DNA of 64,000 bases from Colocasia esculenta (taxonomy: Eukaryota > Streptophyta > Magnoliopsida > Alismatales > Araceae). The stretch's first letter is position 1. Every line of letters starts with the position of its first letter. The stretch spans positions 86,305,968 to 86,369,967 of the forward strand of contig CM024761.1 of the NCBI GenBank assembly GCA_014218235.1. Direction: 5' to 3'. Below are positions 10,300-22,394 of the stretch, piece after piece. The notes beneath the pieces were generated by a model. It had not been told where the DNA came from and searched no databases. It saw nothing but the letters and a program-made list of their open reading frames with translations. The position numbers and the translations under genes were made by a program.

Positions 10300-12975
10300 T
10301 CTTCCTCTTCCTAGTGCGCCAATGTCTGTTCTGTTGGGGAAACACCCTATTGAACATGCGCCCACTCTGGAGCACCATGGTTGCCTCGGAGCATTCTCCT
10401 GGTATCATTGTTGAAGCCGATGGGGTAGGCGATGAAGAGGAGGTAGACGGCTGGTCAAAGGACATTTGGTGTGGTGATGCGATGGTTGATGTACCGGAAG
10501 GTTGAGTGGCAGTACGGAGAAAAGGGGCTCGATGGTTTAGGTTAATGATGGGGGCGGTCGATGGTGTACGGAGGATAGGTGGGTTAACTGATGGAAGTTG
10601 TGGGGTTGTGGTGGTAGGAGGGAACGTGGGGTTCGATTGCGGTGATATGGTGGAGGTGTTGCGTAGGGCGGGGGCCTGCGTGTTGGTGGAGGGAGGTGTT
10701 GTAGTGGCGGGGAATTGGAGGATGAGTGGCGAGTTGGTGTGTTGACTGGATGGTGCGAAGTGGGTAGGGATACATAGGAAAGAGGGCAGCGGGTTGTCGG
10801 GAGTGGGTGTACAGATGAAGGGTGGTAGGATGAAAGAGGACTGGGAGGAGGAGGAGTGTGTGGAAGCTGCTTCCGTCGGCTGCCCGGAAGTTTCGTACTA
10901 AGGAGACGCTCTAAAATCATTAACTTGCTAATTCTGAGGTGGGTTCTTCGGGAGCTGGTTTTGGACAATGCCCATGCCGGGTTGCTGCTAGGGTTGTTGT
11001 TGTTGCTCCTGCTACTGTTCTTGCTGTTCTTGCCCGGCCGGCCTTCTTGCCTTCATATCGGCGATGTACTTTCTCATCTCCACCTAGTCAATGCCCCCGC
11101 TGTCATTTATATTATAGATGTAGTCCTTGAAATGAAAGCAAGCCTCTAAAGTGTGGCCCGACGCTCGATGGAACGCGCAATACCGAGAGGTGTCGGCATT
11201 AGGTGCCATTGGGGCCTTTCCCTAGGCAAAGTGAGTGCGACGGCGGCCATGTGGGCATTGAAAACATCCGTCAATGTTTCTGGCAATGGAGGATAATGAG
11301 TTCTTCTTGGGCCGGGAGGACGCCTAGGCTGGTGGGCTTCGTACTGGCCAGGTGGAGGGACTTGGTGGTATTGTGGAGATGCAGGAAGGGGCTATTGAGG
11401 CTGGCATTGGGGAGGAGCAGGTTATTGGTATTGGTTTTGTGGGGGTTGAGGGTGTTGTGGGTGCTGTGGTTGTTGGTATTGCGATGGTTGTTGGTATTAT
11501 GGGCGCTGGGGTTGCTGATAATTGGAGGGCTGATGGGGTTGGTGGGGTTGCTGAGTTGGCATTCTGAAGAATGGTTGATTGTTGGTTCTGGGAGTGGGTT
11601 GTTGGGCTTGTGGAGGTTGGGTGTTGGGTCAATAGGTGGGAGGATTGGGGTTACCCATCGCGCTCACTTGCTCATTATTTATACCCCCTCAGTCGTGGGA
11701 CCACTAACCGGAGCACCACTGGCCTTCTTGAATGTCCAAGTTTTGGGCTCGAACATGGCCATGATGGGGGAGTCCTTCAACTGTGTTTGAATGTACCGTG
11801 CCATTTCATACAGTTCTTCCATCGTTGTTAACTTATTCATGGCCAGAATGTGTCTGAACTAAGGCGTGGCATTAGCTGTGATCATTTTGTCCTGCTCTGC
11901 CTCGGATAATGGATCCCTCAATCTTTCGGCCAGGCCCCTCCATCTATCAGCATAATGAGTGAAATCCTCATCTGTTTTCATTTTCTCAGCCATCAAATCA
12001 GTAATTGACAATACTGGGCCCACCCTGTCTCTATACCTCTGTAAAAACTTCCTCTGTACTGCCTCGAAATCCTCACCATCTGCAGGTTCTAAAGAATAGA
12101 ACCACTCGAGGGCAGGCCCGTCCAAGGACGACGGACTAGAAAAGCAAGGGCGCGATTGTCATCTTGCCAGAAAGAAGATTCATACATGAATTCCTTGATA
12201 TGAACGAAGGGATTTCAGTGCCATTGTAACGGTGGTAGACCGGCATCTCGGAGGGAGGAAGATGAAAGACTAGCATAGATGGGAGTGCCAGGTCAACAAA
12301 GTCCTTGGGTGCGGACACCCTTCTAACTTCTTGCTCCAGTTTGCTCACTTTTGCCAGAAGGGCTTGAGTGAGTTGGTTGGCAGAAGATTTTGGACGTGCC
12401 ACCAGAGGAAGATGGTGGGGGATGTCCATTTGAATGGGATAGTGCGTGGGAGGGATGCCTGCGGATGCGGAACGTTGAGCCAAGATTCGGGGTTGGTGAA
12501 CGGGCCTTACCGCATCGGGGCTTGGCCGAATATGGAGATTCCTCCCAACAGGACTATTGGGACGGGGCTGGATGATAGAATGGGCCCGCGAGGGGGCAGG
12601 AGAAGCTCGGGCCGTCGGGTCACGAGCAGACTAGATCTAAATTCCCACATTTGGGTGGAAGGGATGAACTAGATCGGGAACAAACTTGCCCCTAAGGGCA
12701 GCCTTGATCTCTTGGAGCTGAGGGGCTGGGAGGCTCCGGAGGATGTCTACAATCCGAGACATATCAAATGGAGAAGAGGTATTCCCAGCGTCTTGGCTTG
12801 GAGAGACGTGGGGAGCATGAGTGTCCACCGCGTCAATGCGTGGACTGGACGGATCGGCGTGAGCCTGGTTTTGAAGTTGAGGAAGTTTCTGGTAGGGATC
12901 ATACATCTCATCATACATGTTCTCATAGTTCTCGTACACGGCCATTGAAAGGGATCGACTGGAATGAAGCTGCAT
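10300..12975 (-). pseudogene. gag: Gag polyprotein of the Tat-like element
   Basis: The frame opens at 12975 with an acidic N-terminus, shifts near 12640 and 12490, then gives the gag core 'GPALEWFYSLEPADGEDFEA', 'FLQRYRDRVGPV' and 'DEDFTHYADRWRGLAERL' (12125-11859). A stop near 11859 precedes 'RHILAMNKLTTMEELYEMAR'. A Gln/Pro/Thr-rich low-complexity segment (11650-11330) is followed at about 11190-11134 by the Tat-type zinc knuckle 'YCAFHRASGHTLEACFHFK' (C-x2-H-x4-H-x4-C). The C-terminal part (10960-10480) is Pro/His/Ser-rich, and 'MVLQSGRMFNRVFP' leads into the protease. Gag coats the genomic RNA. Several stops and shifts make this copy inactive. Confidence 0.78.
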
Positions 12976-14792
12976 GCACGTGTTCTAAAGACACACTGTG
13001 TAATTTAACAAGCAACTAAATAGCCAACTACTCAAACAAGTTTAAGAGGAGGAGTTAATGGCTTTTAAATCACAGACTTGGAAATGATTACGCCCACTTA
13101 AAGTTCCAATGTGGATTTTAATAATAGTGTGTCTCTCCAAAATAGGTGTGGACCTAAAAATGGGTGAGATGACAACTCCGGGGTTTTCTAAGCAACTCCT
13201 TCACACGTGATGGGATTTCTAACTCGGGTCACCGGTATGGTACAACTAGCTCGGTCCACCGTCACGGAATCCATGGGGTACGGAGACTTACGGAGGTCCC
13301 GAAGAGGATTCTCTAGCCCAATGAGACGGAATGCTCAATGGGGAGATAGACCTCACCGAGAAGGTGTGTGGATCCTAAGGGAGGAGGGAACGAGGTCCCT
13401 TGGCCGAAATGTAATGCAAAATGCAAATAAAACACAGATGGCAGAAAAATCGGTGCTCTGTGACAGACTGAATCGCGTCCAGTATAGTGGGCGCGGTTCA
13501 GTAAAAGGCGTCCGTTCTGTCAGCCGTGGGTTTGACAACTCCTGAAAGCTGTAAGAACTGAGGCAACTCCCTCCGAACTCATCACAGAATAGCATCAAGT
13601 CTATCGGCCGTGCAAATCAAGAGCGTAACAGCATCCTCTGTACTGGACGCGTCTCATAAAAGGCACCCGAAAACAGCAAAAAATGCAGGAAATCAGACTA
13701 GCATGCTTTCTAATGATTATGGGGGGAGGAGTGAAACTCAAATCAAGATGACTCCATCAGGTAAAAGTAAGTGCACGAGGTGGGAACAAGATGTTATATA
13801 TATATTTTTAACAATAATAAATTCCAATGTAAGGCGTGTAAGGAGAAGTGGAGGTAAATACGGCTGCACATTGGTAATGGTGATGGGACTCTCCAAATGG
13901 CACCACGTGGGGTGCGGAAAGGAGGAAATTGTACCACGTGGGGTACGAAGGAGAGGCACGCGTGGGTGCCAATTGGAGAAAACCTGAATCAAAAGACGAA
14001 TTGTCCCACCGTGATCACCAAGATGTAGACAGTGATTTTCCCTCCACCTGCTTTGTTCGGGAAAGAACACAGTCCCACAACGGAATTCAAGAGGAATAGA
14101 AGAATGTGAATGTGTGCATGATGGATGTATGTGATCGCCAGGCGCACCCGGGCGCCAAAGGAAATGGGTAAAAAGGAAGGGTGGATGTACTTACCTTTCA
14201 CCCGAGAAAAGCGGGAGCCTCGTGGCGGGTTCTCCTTCCTTCCGACTCCGGCTGGCCGACGAGGAAGATTTGATTCCGGATTTCCTTGCAAAATGGAAGA
14301 AAACAAGAAACAAGTGAAAGAGAAGTTAGACTACGTAGTGCAGCAAATGTAAACAGGGAAGGAGTATGTAAAACATGAAAATGGAGGCTAACACACATCG
14401 TGGAGGTGGTGTTAAACCCCTAAGGATTGGGTGGGTGTGAAATGCTATGTAGATGTGTGTGGGGGTGTGAAATGCATGTCCTAAAGGAAGTAAAAAAAAA
14501 AAATGAAAGGGGTGCGGAGAGAGGATTGGCAGCGTAGCCCGGCGATGACGAGAGATAGAGAGTGTGAAGGAGAGAGCCGACGGAGGTCCTTCCACCACGC
14601 TCCAACGCTCGGAAGCTCCACCACGCGAGGAAGAAGACACAGGAATGAGGATTCGGCCCGGATCATGCTCCCTTGATTCGTCGGACTCCCGCGTCGGAAG
14701 GATGAAACACAGAAGCTCAGGGGTTGAGAGGGGAATCCGGCAGGGGTTCGCCGTATTTGAGGATGGATGCCAATGAAGGTCTCCTGGGTATG

Positions 14793-14800
14793 TATTTATA
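14793..14800 (-). promoter_or_regulatory. TATA box of the presumed Tat-like LTR promoter
   Basis: Minus-strand TATAAATA inside GCCTATAAATACATACCC. It lies upstream of gag in the right orientation, with transcription expected to start about 30 bp further on (near 14765). Confidence 0.5.
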
Positions 14801-15119
14801 GGCAAAACTGCGTCCAAATAGGTAGACACCTATTGATCTTGAAAAGCGTTTGTCTGACAAGCCGCTAATAGGGAAGTCAAACTGATGTGATTGGCTCAGG
14901 GCGGCGAAGCTCGCGACCATGCCTATGAACCACGTCTAGTCCGTACGCCGCATTTCGTAAGTCAAAAATCATATCTCTTACGAATTTGCTCCTGATTTGA
15001 CTTTCAGAGAAAGCGGCGGCCGTGCCGGACGTGATTACAGGATTTTGCCATGATGACCGTTATGGGCTCATAAATGTTGCGCCTTGCCGGCGCGAAATTC
15101 TGAGTTTGACTTCATAATA

Positions 15120-15340
15120 GCGTCCAGACAGGTGGACGCTTTTCTGAGAAACATCATGATTTCAAAACGTGGCCCATTTAATGCTGTGACTTAACGGGTA
15201 GGTAAGACTGTGACTTTGAATTCGCGGCCAAGCAGTAAGACGCATATTAAAATAGACCATGTGTCAGAAATTAAGTGGTTTTTCGTGTCGACATGAAAGC
15301 CGCGGATCAATACCCAAGAGGCGTCCACTAAGCTGGACGC
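15120..15340. repeat. two copies of a GCGTCCA-N6-TGGACGC hairpin
   Basis: Perfect 7-bp inverted repeats with 6-nt loops occur at 15120-15139 and 15321-15340. Decayed relatives lie at 14810-14829, 13479-13498 and near 13645. Confidence 0.8.
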
Positions 15341-15484
15341 TAATTGTTTATGATCGATAGACCCTTCAAAGAGAAGATTGAACTAATCTTATGAAAATAC
15401 GATCAACACTCCAAAGATTAATTAAAAGGAGTCATTTTGAGGTAGCGCGGTGTAACCTGAAATTTGCTCAATATGAAGCAAAAT

Positions 15485-18400
15485 TGGCATGTCTACAATT
15501 GGGAGCCAAAGTAATTTGGGTACCAAAACCTCTTGTCTGATCCATCTATGCAGGAATGCCTAGCAGCCGAAAATCAAAACAAATGGTACTTGGATAGTGG
15601 CTGCTCGAGGCACATGACGGGCGACAAAGAAAATTTTTGTCTGCTAGTGGAGAAAGATCGAGGTCAGGTGGTCTTTAGAGGTAACAATAATGGCCAAGTC
15701 ATTGGCACAGGTAAGGTCGGTAAGTACGCCTCTAACTCAATAGACAATGTGTTGTTGGTTGATGGTCTTAATCACAATTTGCTTAGCAAAAGCCAACTAT
15801 GTGATAAAGGCCATAAAGTAATCTTTGAATCAAATGCATGCAAAATTGTTGATAAAGAAATAGGAAGTCTCAAGTTTTCTGGAAAAAGGGTGAATAACAT
15901 CTATTTAGTTGATTTGGATGAACCAGAAAATAAAAATTTGTGTCTTGTTGCAAGTAAACAGGATGAATTGACTTTGTGGCATCGTAGGCTTGGCCATGGG
16001 AGCTACAATGTTTTGCACAAGATCATGAGGATGAAATTGGAAAGTGGACTTCATGAAATTTCTTTCAATAAAAATGAATATTTTTGTAATGCATGTGCAC
16101 AGGGAAAACAAACCAGAAAGTCTTTCAAATCAAAAGCACTGGTAATCACCTCAAAACCCTATGAATTGTTGCACATGGACCTTTTTGGACCTACTAGAAC
16201 ATTGAGTCTCAATGGCAAACGTTTTGGATTTGTCATTGTGGATGATTTTTCTAGGTTCACTTGGGTCAAATTCTTGGCTCACAAAAATGAAGCACGAAAA
16301 GTCTTTGAAGAGTTCATTAATAAGATTGAGCATGGGAACGTTCATAAAATATGCTCAATCTGCACGGATCATGTGGGAGAGTTTGACAATAACTCTTTTT
16401 CTGATTTTTGCATGAACCAAGGGATGGATCACATGTTTTCCTCTCCAAGAACTCCAGAACAAAATGGCGTAGTGGAAACAAAAAATAGAACCTTGGTGGA
16501 AATGGCTCGCACTCTTTTGGTTGAAGGCCAACTCACAAGAAGCTTTTGGGCAGAAGTAGTAAACACCTCATGCTACATCCTCAACAGGGCCATGGTAAGG
16601 CCTGTGATGAAGAAAACTCCCTATGAACTCTTAAAAGGTAGGAAACCCAGTATTGGGTATTTCAGGGTTTTTGGCTCCAAAGTCTTCATTCATAACAATG
16701 ATAAAGTTGACTTAGATAAATTTGAAGCCAAAAGTGATCCAGGTATTTTCCTAGGATACTTGAAACACTCTAGAGCATATAGAATGTTTAACAATAAAAA
16801 TAGAATTGTGGAAGATACTCCACATGTTGTTTTTGATGAGTATCATGCAAAGGCTAACTGTTCAAATCTTCGCAGGTATGGTGATGAAGATGAAGGAATA
16901 ATACTTGGGAAACAACATGAGACAACAAAAGGCAATCCTCAAGTAGAAACAAAAACTAACAAGGCTTACTCTTGCAGGTACCATAATGATGATGAAGAAA
17001 TACTCTTCAGAAAACAAGATGCTGAAAGTGAAGAAGATCCTCAAGAGGACAAGACTCAAGATGAAAATCTTCTAGATTCACTTCCTCCAGTCCAAGAACA
17101 ACTTCCTCAAGTCCAAGATCAGTCGGGTCCTTCAACAATCACAAATGTCAGGTACTCAAAAAAACACCCACTTGATAATGTAATTGGAAATGTAAATGAT
17201 AAAAGTTCAAACTAGGTCTTATGTTAGACAAATTGTTGAACAAGATCATTTAGCTTTTGTCTCTCAAGTGGAACCTAAAAATGTTGAAGAGGCTCTAAAA
17301 GAAAATTCTTGGATAGATGCCATGCATGAGGAACTTGGTCAATTTCAAAGAAATAATGTCTGGAGTTTAGTTCCTAGAACCCCTGAAATTTCTGTCATTG
17401 GAACAAGATAGGTGTCTAGGAATAAATTAAATGAAGAGGGTAAAGTGGTGAGAAACAAAGCTAGACTAGTAGCAAAAGGGTATAACTAAGAATTTGGGAT
17501 AGATTTTGAAGATTCCTTTGCACCTGTAGCTAGGCTTGAAGCAGTTAGGATCTTGTTAGCATATGCATGTTCAAACAAGTTTAAACTTTTTCAAATGGAT
17601 GTTAAAACTGCTTTCTTGAATGGCTACATCAAAAAGGACGTCTATGTTTCTCAACCGCTAGATTTTAAGGATAATGAAAAGCCTAACCATGTTTATTAGT
17701 TGCACAAAGCTCTTTATGGTTTGAAAAGGCACCCCGAGCTTGGTACGACAGACTAAGCAATTTTCTAGTAAGTAAAAACTACTCAAGAGGTAAAGTGGAC
17801 CAAACCTTTTTTACTAAAAAGGTTCACAATCATATCATTGTAGTTCAAGTTTATGTGGACGACATCAAATTTGGTTCCACTAACCCTTCACTGTGTGAAG
17901 AATTTTCTAAACACATGCACAGTGAATTTGAGATGAGTTTAATGGGGGAGCTTCAATTCTTTCTTGGCTTGCAGGTAAAACAACATGAAGATGGCTTCTT
18001 CATTAATCAAGAAAAATATTTAAAGGAGCTACTAAAAAGATTTCAGTTCGAACAAGACAAGCCTGCCTCAACACCAATGAGCACAAGCATTAAACTGGAA
18101 AATGATGAGAAAGGTAAAACGATAGATGCAAAGCAATTCCGAGGTATGATTGGCTCTGTCCTTTATCTCACTGCAAGTAAGCCAGATATACAGTTTAGTG
18201 TTTGCCTTTGTGCTAGATACCAATCTAGCTCAAAGGAAAGCCATTTGGTTGCAGTCAAAAGGATTTTTCGATATCTCTCAGGTACAAAGGATTTGGGTTT
18301 ATGGTATCCAACAGGTAGTAATTTCGAATTGATTTCATATTCTGATGCTGATTATGCTGGGTGTAAACTTGATAGAAAAAACACTAGTGGGTACTATCAA

Positions 18401-18796
18401 TTTCTTGGTGGCTGCATGGTTTCATGGGCATCCAAGAAGCAACACTCAGTTGCACTCTCCACTGCAGAGGTAGAATATGTTGGTGCAGGGAGTTGTGCGG
18501 CTGAAGTGTTGAGGATCAAAAGACAATTGTGTGATTACAACATTGACATCGGATGCACACCTATTTTATGTGACAATACTAGTGCCATCAACCTTTCCAA
18601 AAACCCAATTCAACACTTAAGGACCAAACACATTTAGATTAGACATCATTTCTTGAGAGATGAGGTAGCCAACAAATCCTTGGAGCTTAGCTTCATACCC
18701 ACTAAAAAGCAACTGGCTGATATCTTCAGAAAACCCTTGTCTGAAGATAGGTTCACTTCATTGAGGAGAGAATTGGGCTTGTGTAAAATGCAATGA
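15485..18796 (+). pseudogene. pol: copia-1 Pol: protease, integrase, RT, RNase H
   Basis: A trace of the gag-protease linker ('LGAKVIWVPKPLV', stop) precedes a 560-codon frame (15533-17215). Protease site 'DSGCSRHMTGD' at about 15593; GAG-pre-integrase 'LTLWHRRLGHGSYN' with 'CNACAQGK'; integrase catalytic acids in 'LLHMDLFGP', 'ICTDHVGEFDN' and 'NGVVETKNRTL'. RT follows in a shifted frame with stops near 17409 (for the Trp usual in VIGTKW), 17488 and 17697, and a one-base loss near 17735. From 17795 the frame is open: catalytic 'YVDDIKFGST' (17852), then RNase H 'SYSDADYAGCKLDRKNTSGY', 'VALSTAEVEYVGA', 'LCDNTSAINLSKNP'. A stop near 18637 interrupts before the natural end at 18796 ('RRELGLCKMQ'). 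The left end is a truncation, not a start codon. Confidence 0.92.
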
Positions 18797-20877
18797 ATCT
18801 CATACCCAATTTAGGAGTATATGCTCTTTGTGTGTAATGACTATGGGGTATATCAAATGGTGACATGTGGAAGAACAAGTCATGCTTGTTCAGAAACTAT
18901 CATTATGCGTGAGAAAATATTCTCCGCCACGTCTCCATAGTCAAGTTGCATATAAAGGTCATCTACTTCAAATGGGGTATATAGTTTCTTTTAGGTTGGT
19001 CCATTTTCTTTTGAAACCATATGACCATCTGTGCTCATATGCTTATGAATGTTCTCTTGTGTGCAAATGCTTGCTATGCATATGAATATCTTGTTTGACT
19101 TCCTTGAATGTTGAGTCATCACATGCACACACTATGGGGGAGTGAGTTTAGGTTTGATGAGTGAGATTCTTACGGGAAATTTCCCCATTCTAAATGTGTC
19201 TACAATTCCTAAACATGTAGTTCAAAGTTCTCTCATTACTCAGTCTTAAACCTATTTGTCCAGCTTCTGTCGACAGCCACCAACACGCCTGTCGACAGCT
19301 ATGCCTTCACAGATCCCAGGATTTGCAGCCTGCGTGCATCTGTTGATAGCCCATCCTCTGCTGTCGACAACCAGACACAGTTTATGTCCTCCCCGAACTC
19401 CATATTTTCAGTCTGTGTGCATCTGTCGACAGCCAGCAACCCCGCTGTCGACAGTCATGATCTGCCTGAACCCAGTATTTTCCAACTGTCTGCATCTGTC
19501 GATAGGCTCAAATCTACTGCCGACAGATACCACTTGAAATGCAATTCTGCATCTTCTCTCAACATCCTTCATGAGCCTGTTCATTCAACTAATGTAAGGT
19601 GAATATTGGGTACTTACTTGTGTTATAATCTTTCATATCCACATAATACCAAAGATATTGTCTGAGTCACAATGATTTTGGCATACTATTCTTGTATGAG
19701 TCTAGGTTGTATCATTCGGTGTACATTGCACAAATCTAATGGGTTTGACCTAACTCACTTGAATAACTCCCTTGTGGATAATCATTTTTTTCTCAAGTGA
19801 CTTGATAAGTCCTAAGGTTATTGAACTTTATGTCTTACATGGGCTTTTAACCATAAATACTCCTTGACCCTGATTTACAAAAAAAAAAAAGGGGGGGGGG
19901 GGGGGGGGGGGAGAAAAGCTACCTATTTCTAATACTCAAAAAGTGTATCAACAAAATAATGTAATGGGGTAACGGCAGAGCACTGATGAGTATTCCTGAG
20001 TAATTGGGGACATGGGCATCAAAATGTCTGTCTTCGCGTCAAAAAGATTATTCGTTATCTCTGTATAATGGTATGATGGTCACACCCACTGAGTAACTAG
20101 GGATACGGGCACTTCACATGTCTATCCTCACATCTAAAGGTGATCGTGATCCTAATTACCACCTTTCCCATTGAATTGCTACAAGATATAATTCAACGTA
20201 GAAATAGAGTGAAGCCTCCATGATTGTAATCACGGGAAATTTGTTGTTTATGGTTAACTACTACTGTAGACATCTTTTTCATACACCAACTGACTATCAC
20301 CCACTAAGAAATATGCTTTTCTACAATGGTTTTATTCAAAGGGGTTATCTTATTTTCATATGTGTTTGTACGATGTCTTCTTAATGCTATAACCTGAGAC
20401 TACTGGGGTATTATTTCATAACCATTGTAGACTTTTGACGCATCTTAATATTAGTGGGTATGACATTTTATAATGTGTATGTACCCATTTTCAACCTTAA
20501 ACTCCATATGGACGCTCACTGCCCCGCCAATTCTGGTAAAAAATCAACTTTGGTAAAACCTGTTTGTGCCTGTCGACAGCTGCACAGTCACCTGTCGACA
20601 GCCGGCGGCCAAGGCGGTTCAGAAGCCCAACCGGCGCGCCTTTTTGGTCAGATTTTGTGGGTCCCTTTCCCCTTCAAACTCTTTCTAAAATTCTTTAAAA
20701 GGGAGCCCACGCCTCCTCTTCCTTTCCCCACTTCCAATACACTCTCTCCTTCCTCTCACAACCCCAACTTTCCCTCTCCAGGGCGACATACCTACATTTC
20801 GGTCTTTCCTGGCTCTTCTCGTCTTCCTATTTCTTTCTCTCTTCAGAGATCTTCTCCCCTCCAACCTCCTCTTTGTC
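18797..20877. other. copia-1 region between pol and the extra ORF
   Basis: About 2 kb without a convincing gene, as usual in SIRE-type elements. It contains a purine-rich GGGGGAG at 19137-19143 just after pol, the 78-bp repeat array (19263-19540), an A12 then long G tract (about 19879-19911), and another GTCGAC pair at 20572/20594. The 158-codon frame at 20454-20930 reads through into the extra ORF in another frame and is probably chance. Confidence 0.6.
19263..19540. repeat. 73/83-bp tandem array built on paired CTGTCGACAG motifs
   Basis: Three and a half units, each starting CATCTGTCGACAGCC and holding a second CTGTCGACAG 21-22 nt on. Core positions (GTCGAC or one-step variants) are 19269/19291, 19342/19363, 19425/19447, 19498/19519. 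Pair-to-pair steps are 73, 83, 73. CTGTCGACAG is a perfect palindrome with a central CG. Confidence 0.92.
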
Positions 20878-22103
20878 ATGGCTCCCAAGGGAAAACGTCT
20901 TGCTTCCTGTCGCCGTCCCCTTTCTCCTGAAGCCGGCGAAGGCTCTGAGGTTCCTACTGAGCGCTGAAGCAAGCATCGGGACGACCGTCTGCCAGAACTC
21001 ATCGTCCCTCCACATTTGCAACTCATCAAAGTTCTCGGCACCTTCACCAAGTTTGTCCAACCCCGTTATGTGTATTTCGTCTCTTGGGAAGACATGTTCC
21101 CCGATTTGCAGTCCCTATTCGACATCCAGGGCTGGACCACTTTTTGCTACTCCCACAAGCGGTATTCTCCCACCGCTGTGACGGAGTTCTACAACAATCT
21201 GGGGATCACGGATTCTTGTAATCTCTACACAACAGTGAAAGGCACTCCATTCCAAATCACCCCTAATCTTCTCACTCGTGCCTTTCAAATTCCCAATTCG
21301 GGCATTGATGTTCTCCTTAATCATCCTTCTGCATCAGATTACTACACTCTCATCACTTTGCAGCCATACGATTCAACCAAAGATCATATGAAGTTGAATG
21401 CTAATTCATTCCCTCCTTTTCATCGTCTCATTCATCACATTTTCACCACCATTATTGTGCCAAAGGATGGTAGCCGGGAAATTGTGACCGAAGTTCACAA
21501 ATCCCTTTTCCACTCTTTCCTTAATGGTGAGCAAGTTAATCTGCCTATTCTCATGATCGACCTTATCCGGCAATGTTTCCGTAACTCGAAAAGGGCGATG
21601 CCCTATGCTTGTCCCATTACCTCTCTCATTCTGCTCATTAGCATCCATATTCCAAAAGGGGAGATAGTTGATCTCAAATCCCGCAGTTCTTTTGATCTAA
21701 CTGCAGCCCATCGGATGGGCTACAAGCTTATTGATGGGAAAGTCTCACAGGCTATCAAGGGCAAGGAGCACGCTGTTGAAGAAGATAATTTTTCGGATGA
21801 GGAATCAAGTGATGACGCCTCCCAAGTAGCGCCAATGGATACTCAGGAGATACGGATGATGATGCTGAAGACCAAGCGCCTCCAGAGCAATCTCTCCGAG
21901 ATTTCATATCTGCTCAAATGGCCCAATTGCAACAATAGATGACCACTGGATTTGCACAGCTTAATGCTCGATTTGATCATCTTGATACAAGGATGGATGC
22001 ATTGGCTGACACTCATGTGCACATTCAGCACAGGCTCATGAGGCTATCTACTGAGTTTCATGGGTTCAGTCATCCCCCTGCTCCTGGGAATGATAATGCC
22101 TAG
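20878..22103 (+). pseudogene. extra ORF of SIRE-type element (putative plant transposon protein domain)
   Basis: The first ATG is at 20878 (MAPKGKRL); an in-frame TGA follows near 20965, and the frame then stays open to 21942. It shows the conserved pattern 'FDIQGWTTFCYSHKRYSPTA' 'VTEFYNNL', then 'VKGTPFQITPNLLTRAF', 'HIFTTIIVPKDGSREIVT' and 'LNGEQVNLPILMIDLI', which I recognise as the putative plant transposon protein domain (Transposase_32-like). After a frameshift near 21850 and a TAG near 21939 comes a helical tail ('QLNARFDHLDTRMDALADTH') ending at about 22103. It occupies the position of the envelope-like ORF in SIRE elements, but I see no signal peptide or membrane segment. Function unknown. 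A minus-strand relative lies at 63092-64000. Confidence 0.75.
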
Positions 22104-22380
22104 AAAGTCTAGGAGTCAGCTATCTAGTGTTTCCTTTCCTTTGGTTCGGGTCTTCTCACTGATGTCTTAGTTTGCTGTGTCAGTCCTGCCATTTCCCTTC
22201 TTTTGCATTTCTTTAAGTCATGTCATGAAAATCTTCTGTAACTGTGTGAACTGACTGATTATTCAATGACATTCACAGTTCTTTGCTTACTTTCTATTCA
22301 TGAGTGCATGTTTTGTCTTTTCGATGTTGCCAAAAGGGGGAGAAACATCAATTTGCATAAATTGAAATTTTGTCATCATC
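22104..22380. other. copia-1 3' untranslated stretch
   Basis: T-rich untranslated sequence between the extra ORF and the polypurine tract. It contains an earlier purine run, AAAAGGGGGAGAAAC, near 22331. Confidence 0.6.
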
Positions 22381-22394
22381 AAAAAGGGGGAGAA
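22381..22394 (+). promoter_or_regulatory. polypurine tract of copia-1
   Basis: AAAAAGGGGGAGAA directly precedes the LTR start TGTTGGG. This is the plus-strand DNA priming site and fixes the LTR's left edge. Confidence 0.9.

Larger units (their letters stand above)
4032..15295 (-). mobile_element. Ty3/gypsy LTR retrotransposon, Tat-like (second RNase H)
   Basis: Read right to left the order is gag (12975-10300), protease (10090-9677), G-patch ORF and repeat spacer (9692-7560), RT (7558-6440), RNase H (to about 5862), a second archaeal-type RNase H (5861-5238) and integrase (5195-4032). A second RNase H between RT/RH and integrase is the hallmark of the Tat/Ogre clade. Frames carry scattered single stops and a few frameshifts, but domain order is complete, so this is an aged full-length copy. 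Outer limits are uncertain because an LTR pair could not be matched; the right limit of 15295 rests on a TGTCGACA string and a minus-strand TATA box at 14800-14793. Confidence 0.75.
12976..15449 (-). other. leader and probable 5' LTR region of the Tat-like element
   Basis: No coding match. Read on the minus strand, a TGTCGACACG start at about 15295, a TATA box at 14800-14793, and TTTGGCGCCCGGG at about 14162-14150 (TTTGGCGCC is a common primer-binding context in Tat-type elements) would fit a 1.1-kb LTR at 14165-15295. Against this, the recurrent GCGTCC/GGACGC motif extends on both sides (13479-15340), so the LTR may be longer. The limit with the truncated copia near 15450 is approximate. Confidence 0.35.

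Noticed and set aside
10269..11790. Plus-strand frames of 70-195 codons opposite gag
   Set aside because: Shadows of the Pro/Gln/Thr-rich Gag segment on the minus strand.
14165..15295. Firm 5' LTR of the Tat-like element
   Set aside because: TATA box, TTTGGCGCC and TGTCGACA fit, but I could not find the matching 3' LTR below 4 kb, so it is listed only as a possibility.
20454..20930. 158-codon frame before the copia-1 extra ORF
   Set aside because: Pro/Ser-rich, out of frame with the recognised domain and spans GTCGAC repeats; likely chance.
21016..21942. Envelope glycoprotein
   Set aside because: Position suits an env-like ORF, but there is no signal peptide, transmembrane segment or glycosylation-rich ectodomain; the match is to the plant transposon protein domain.
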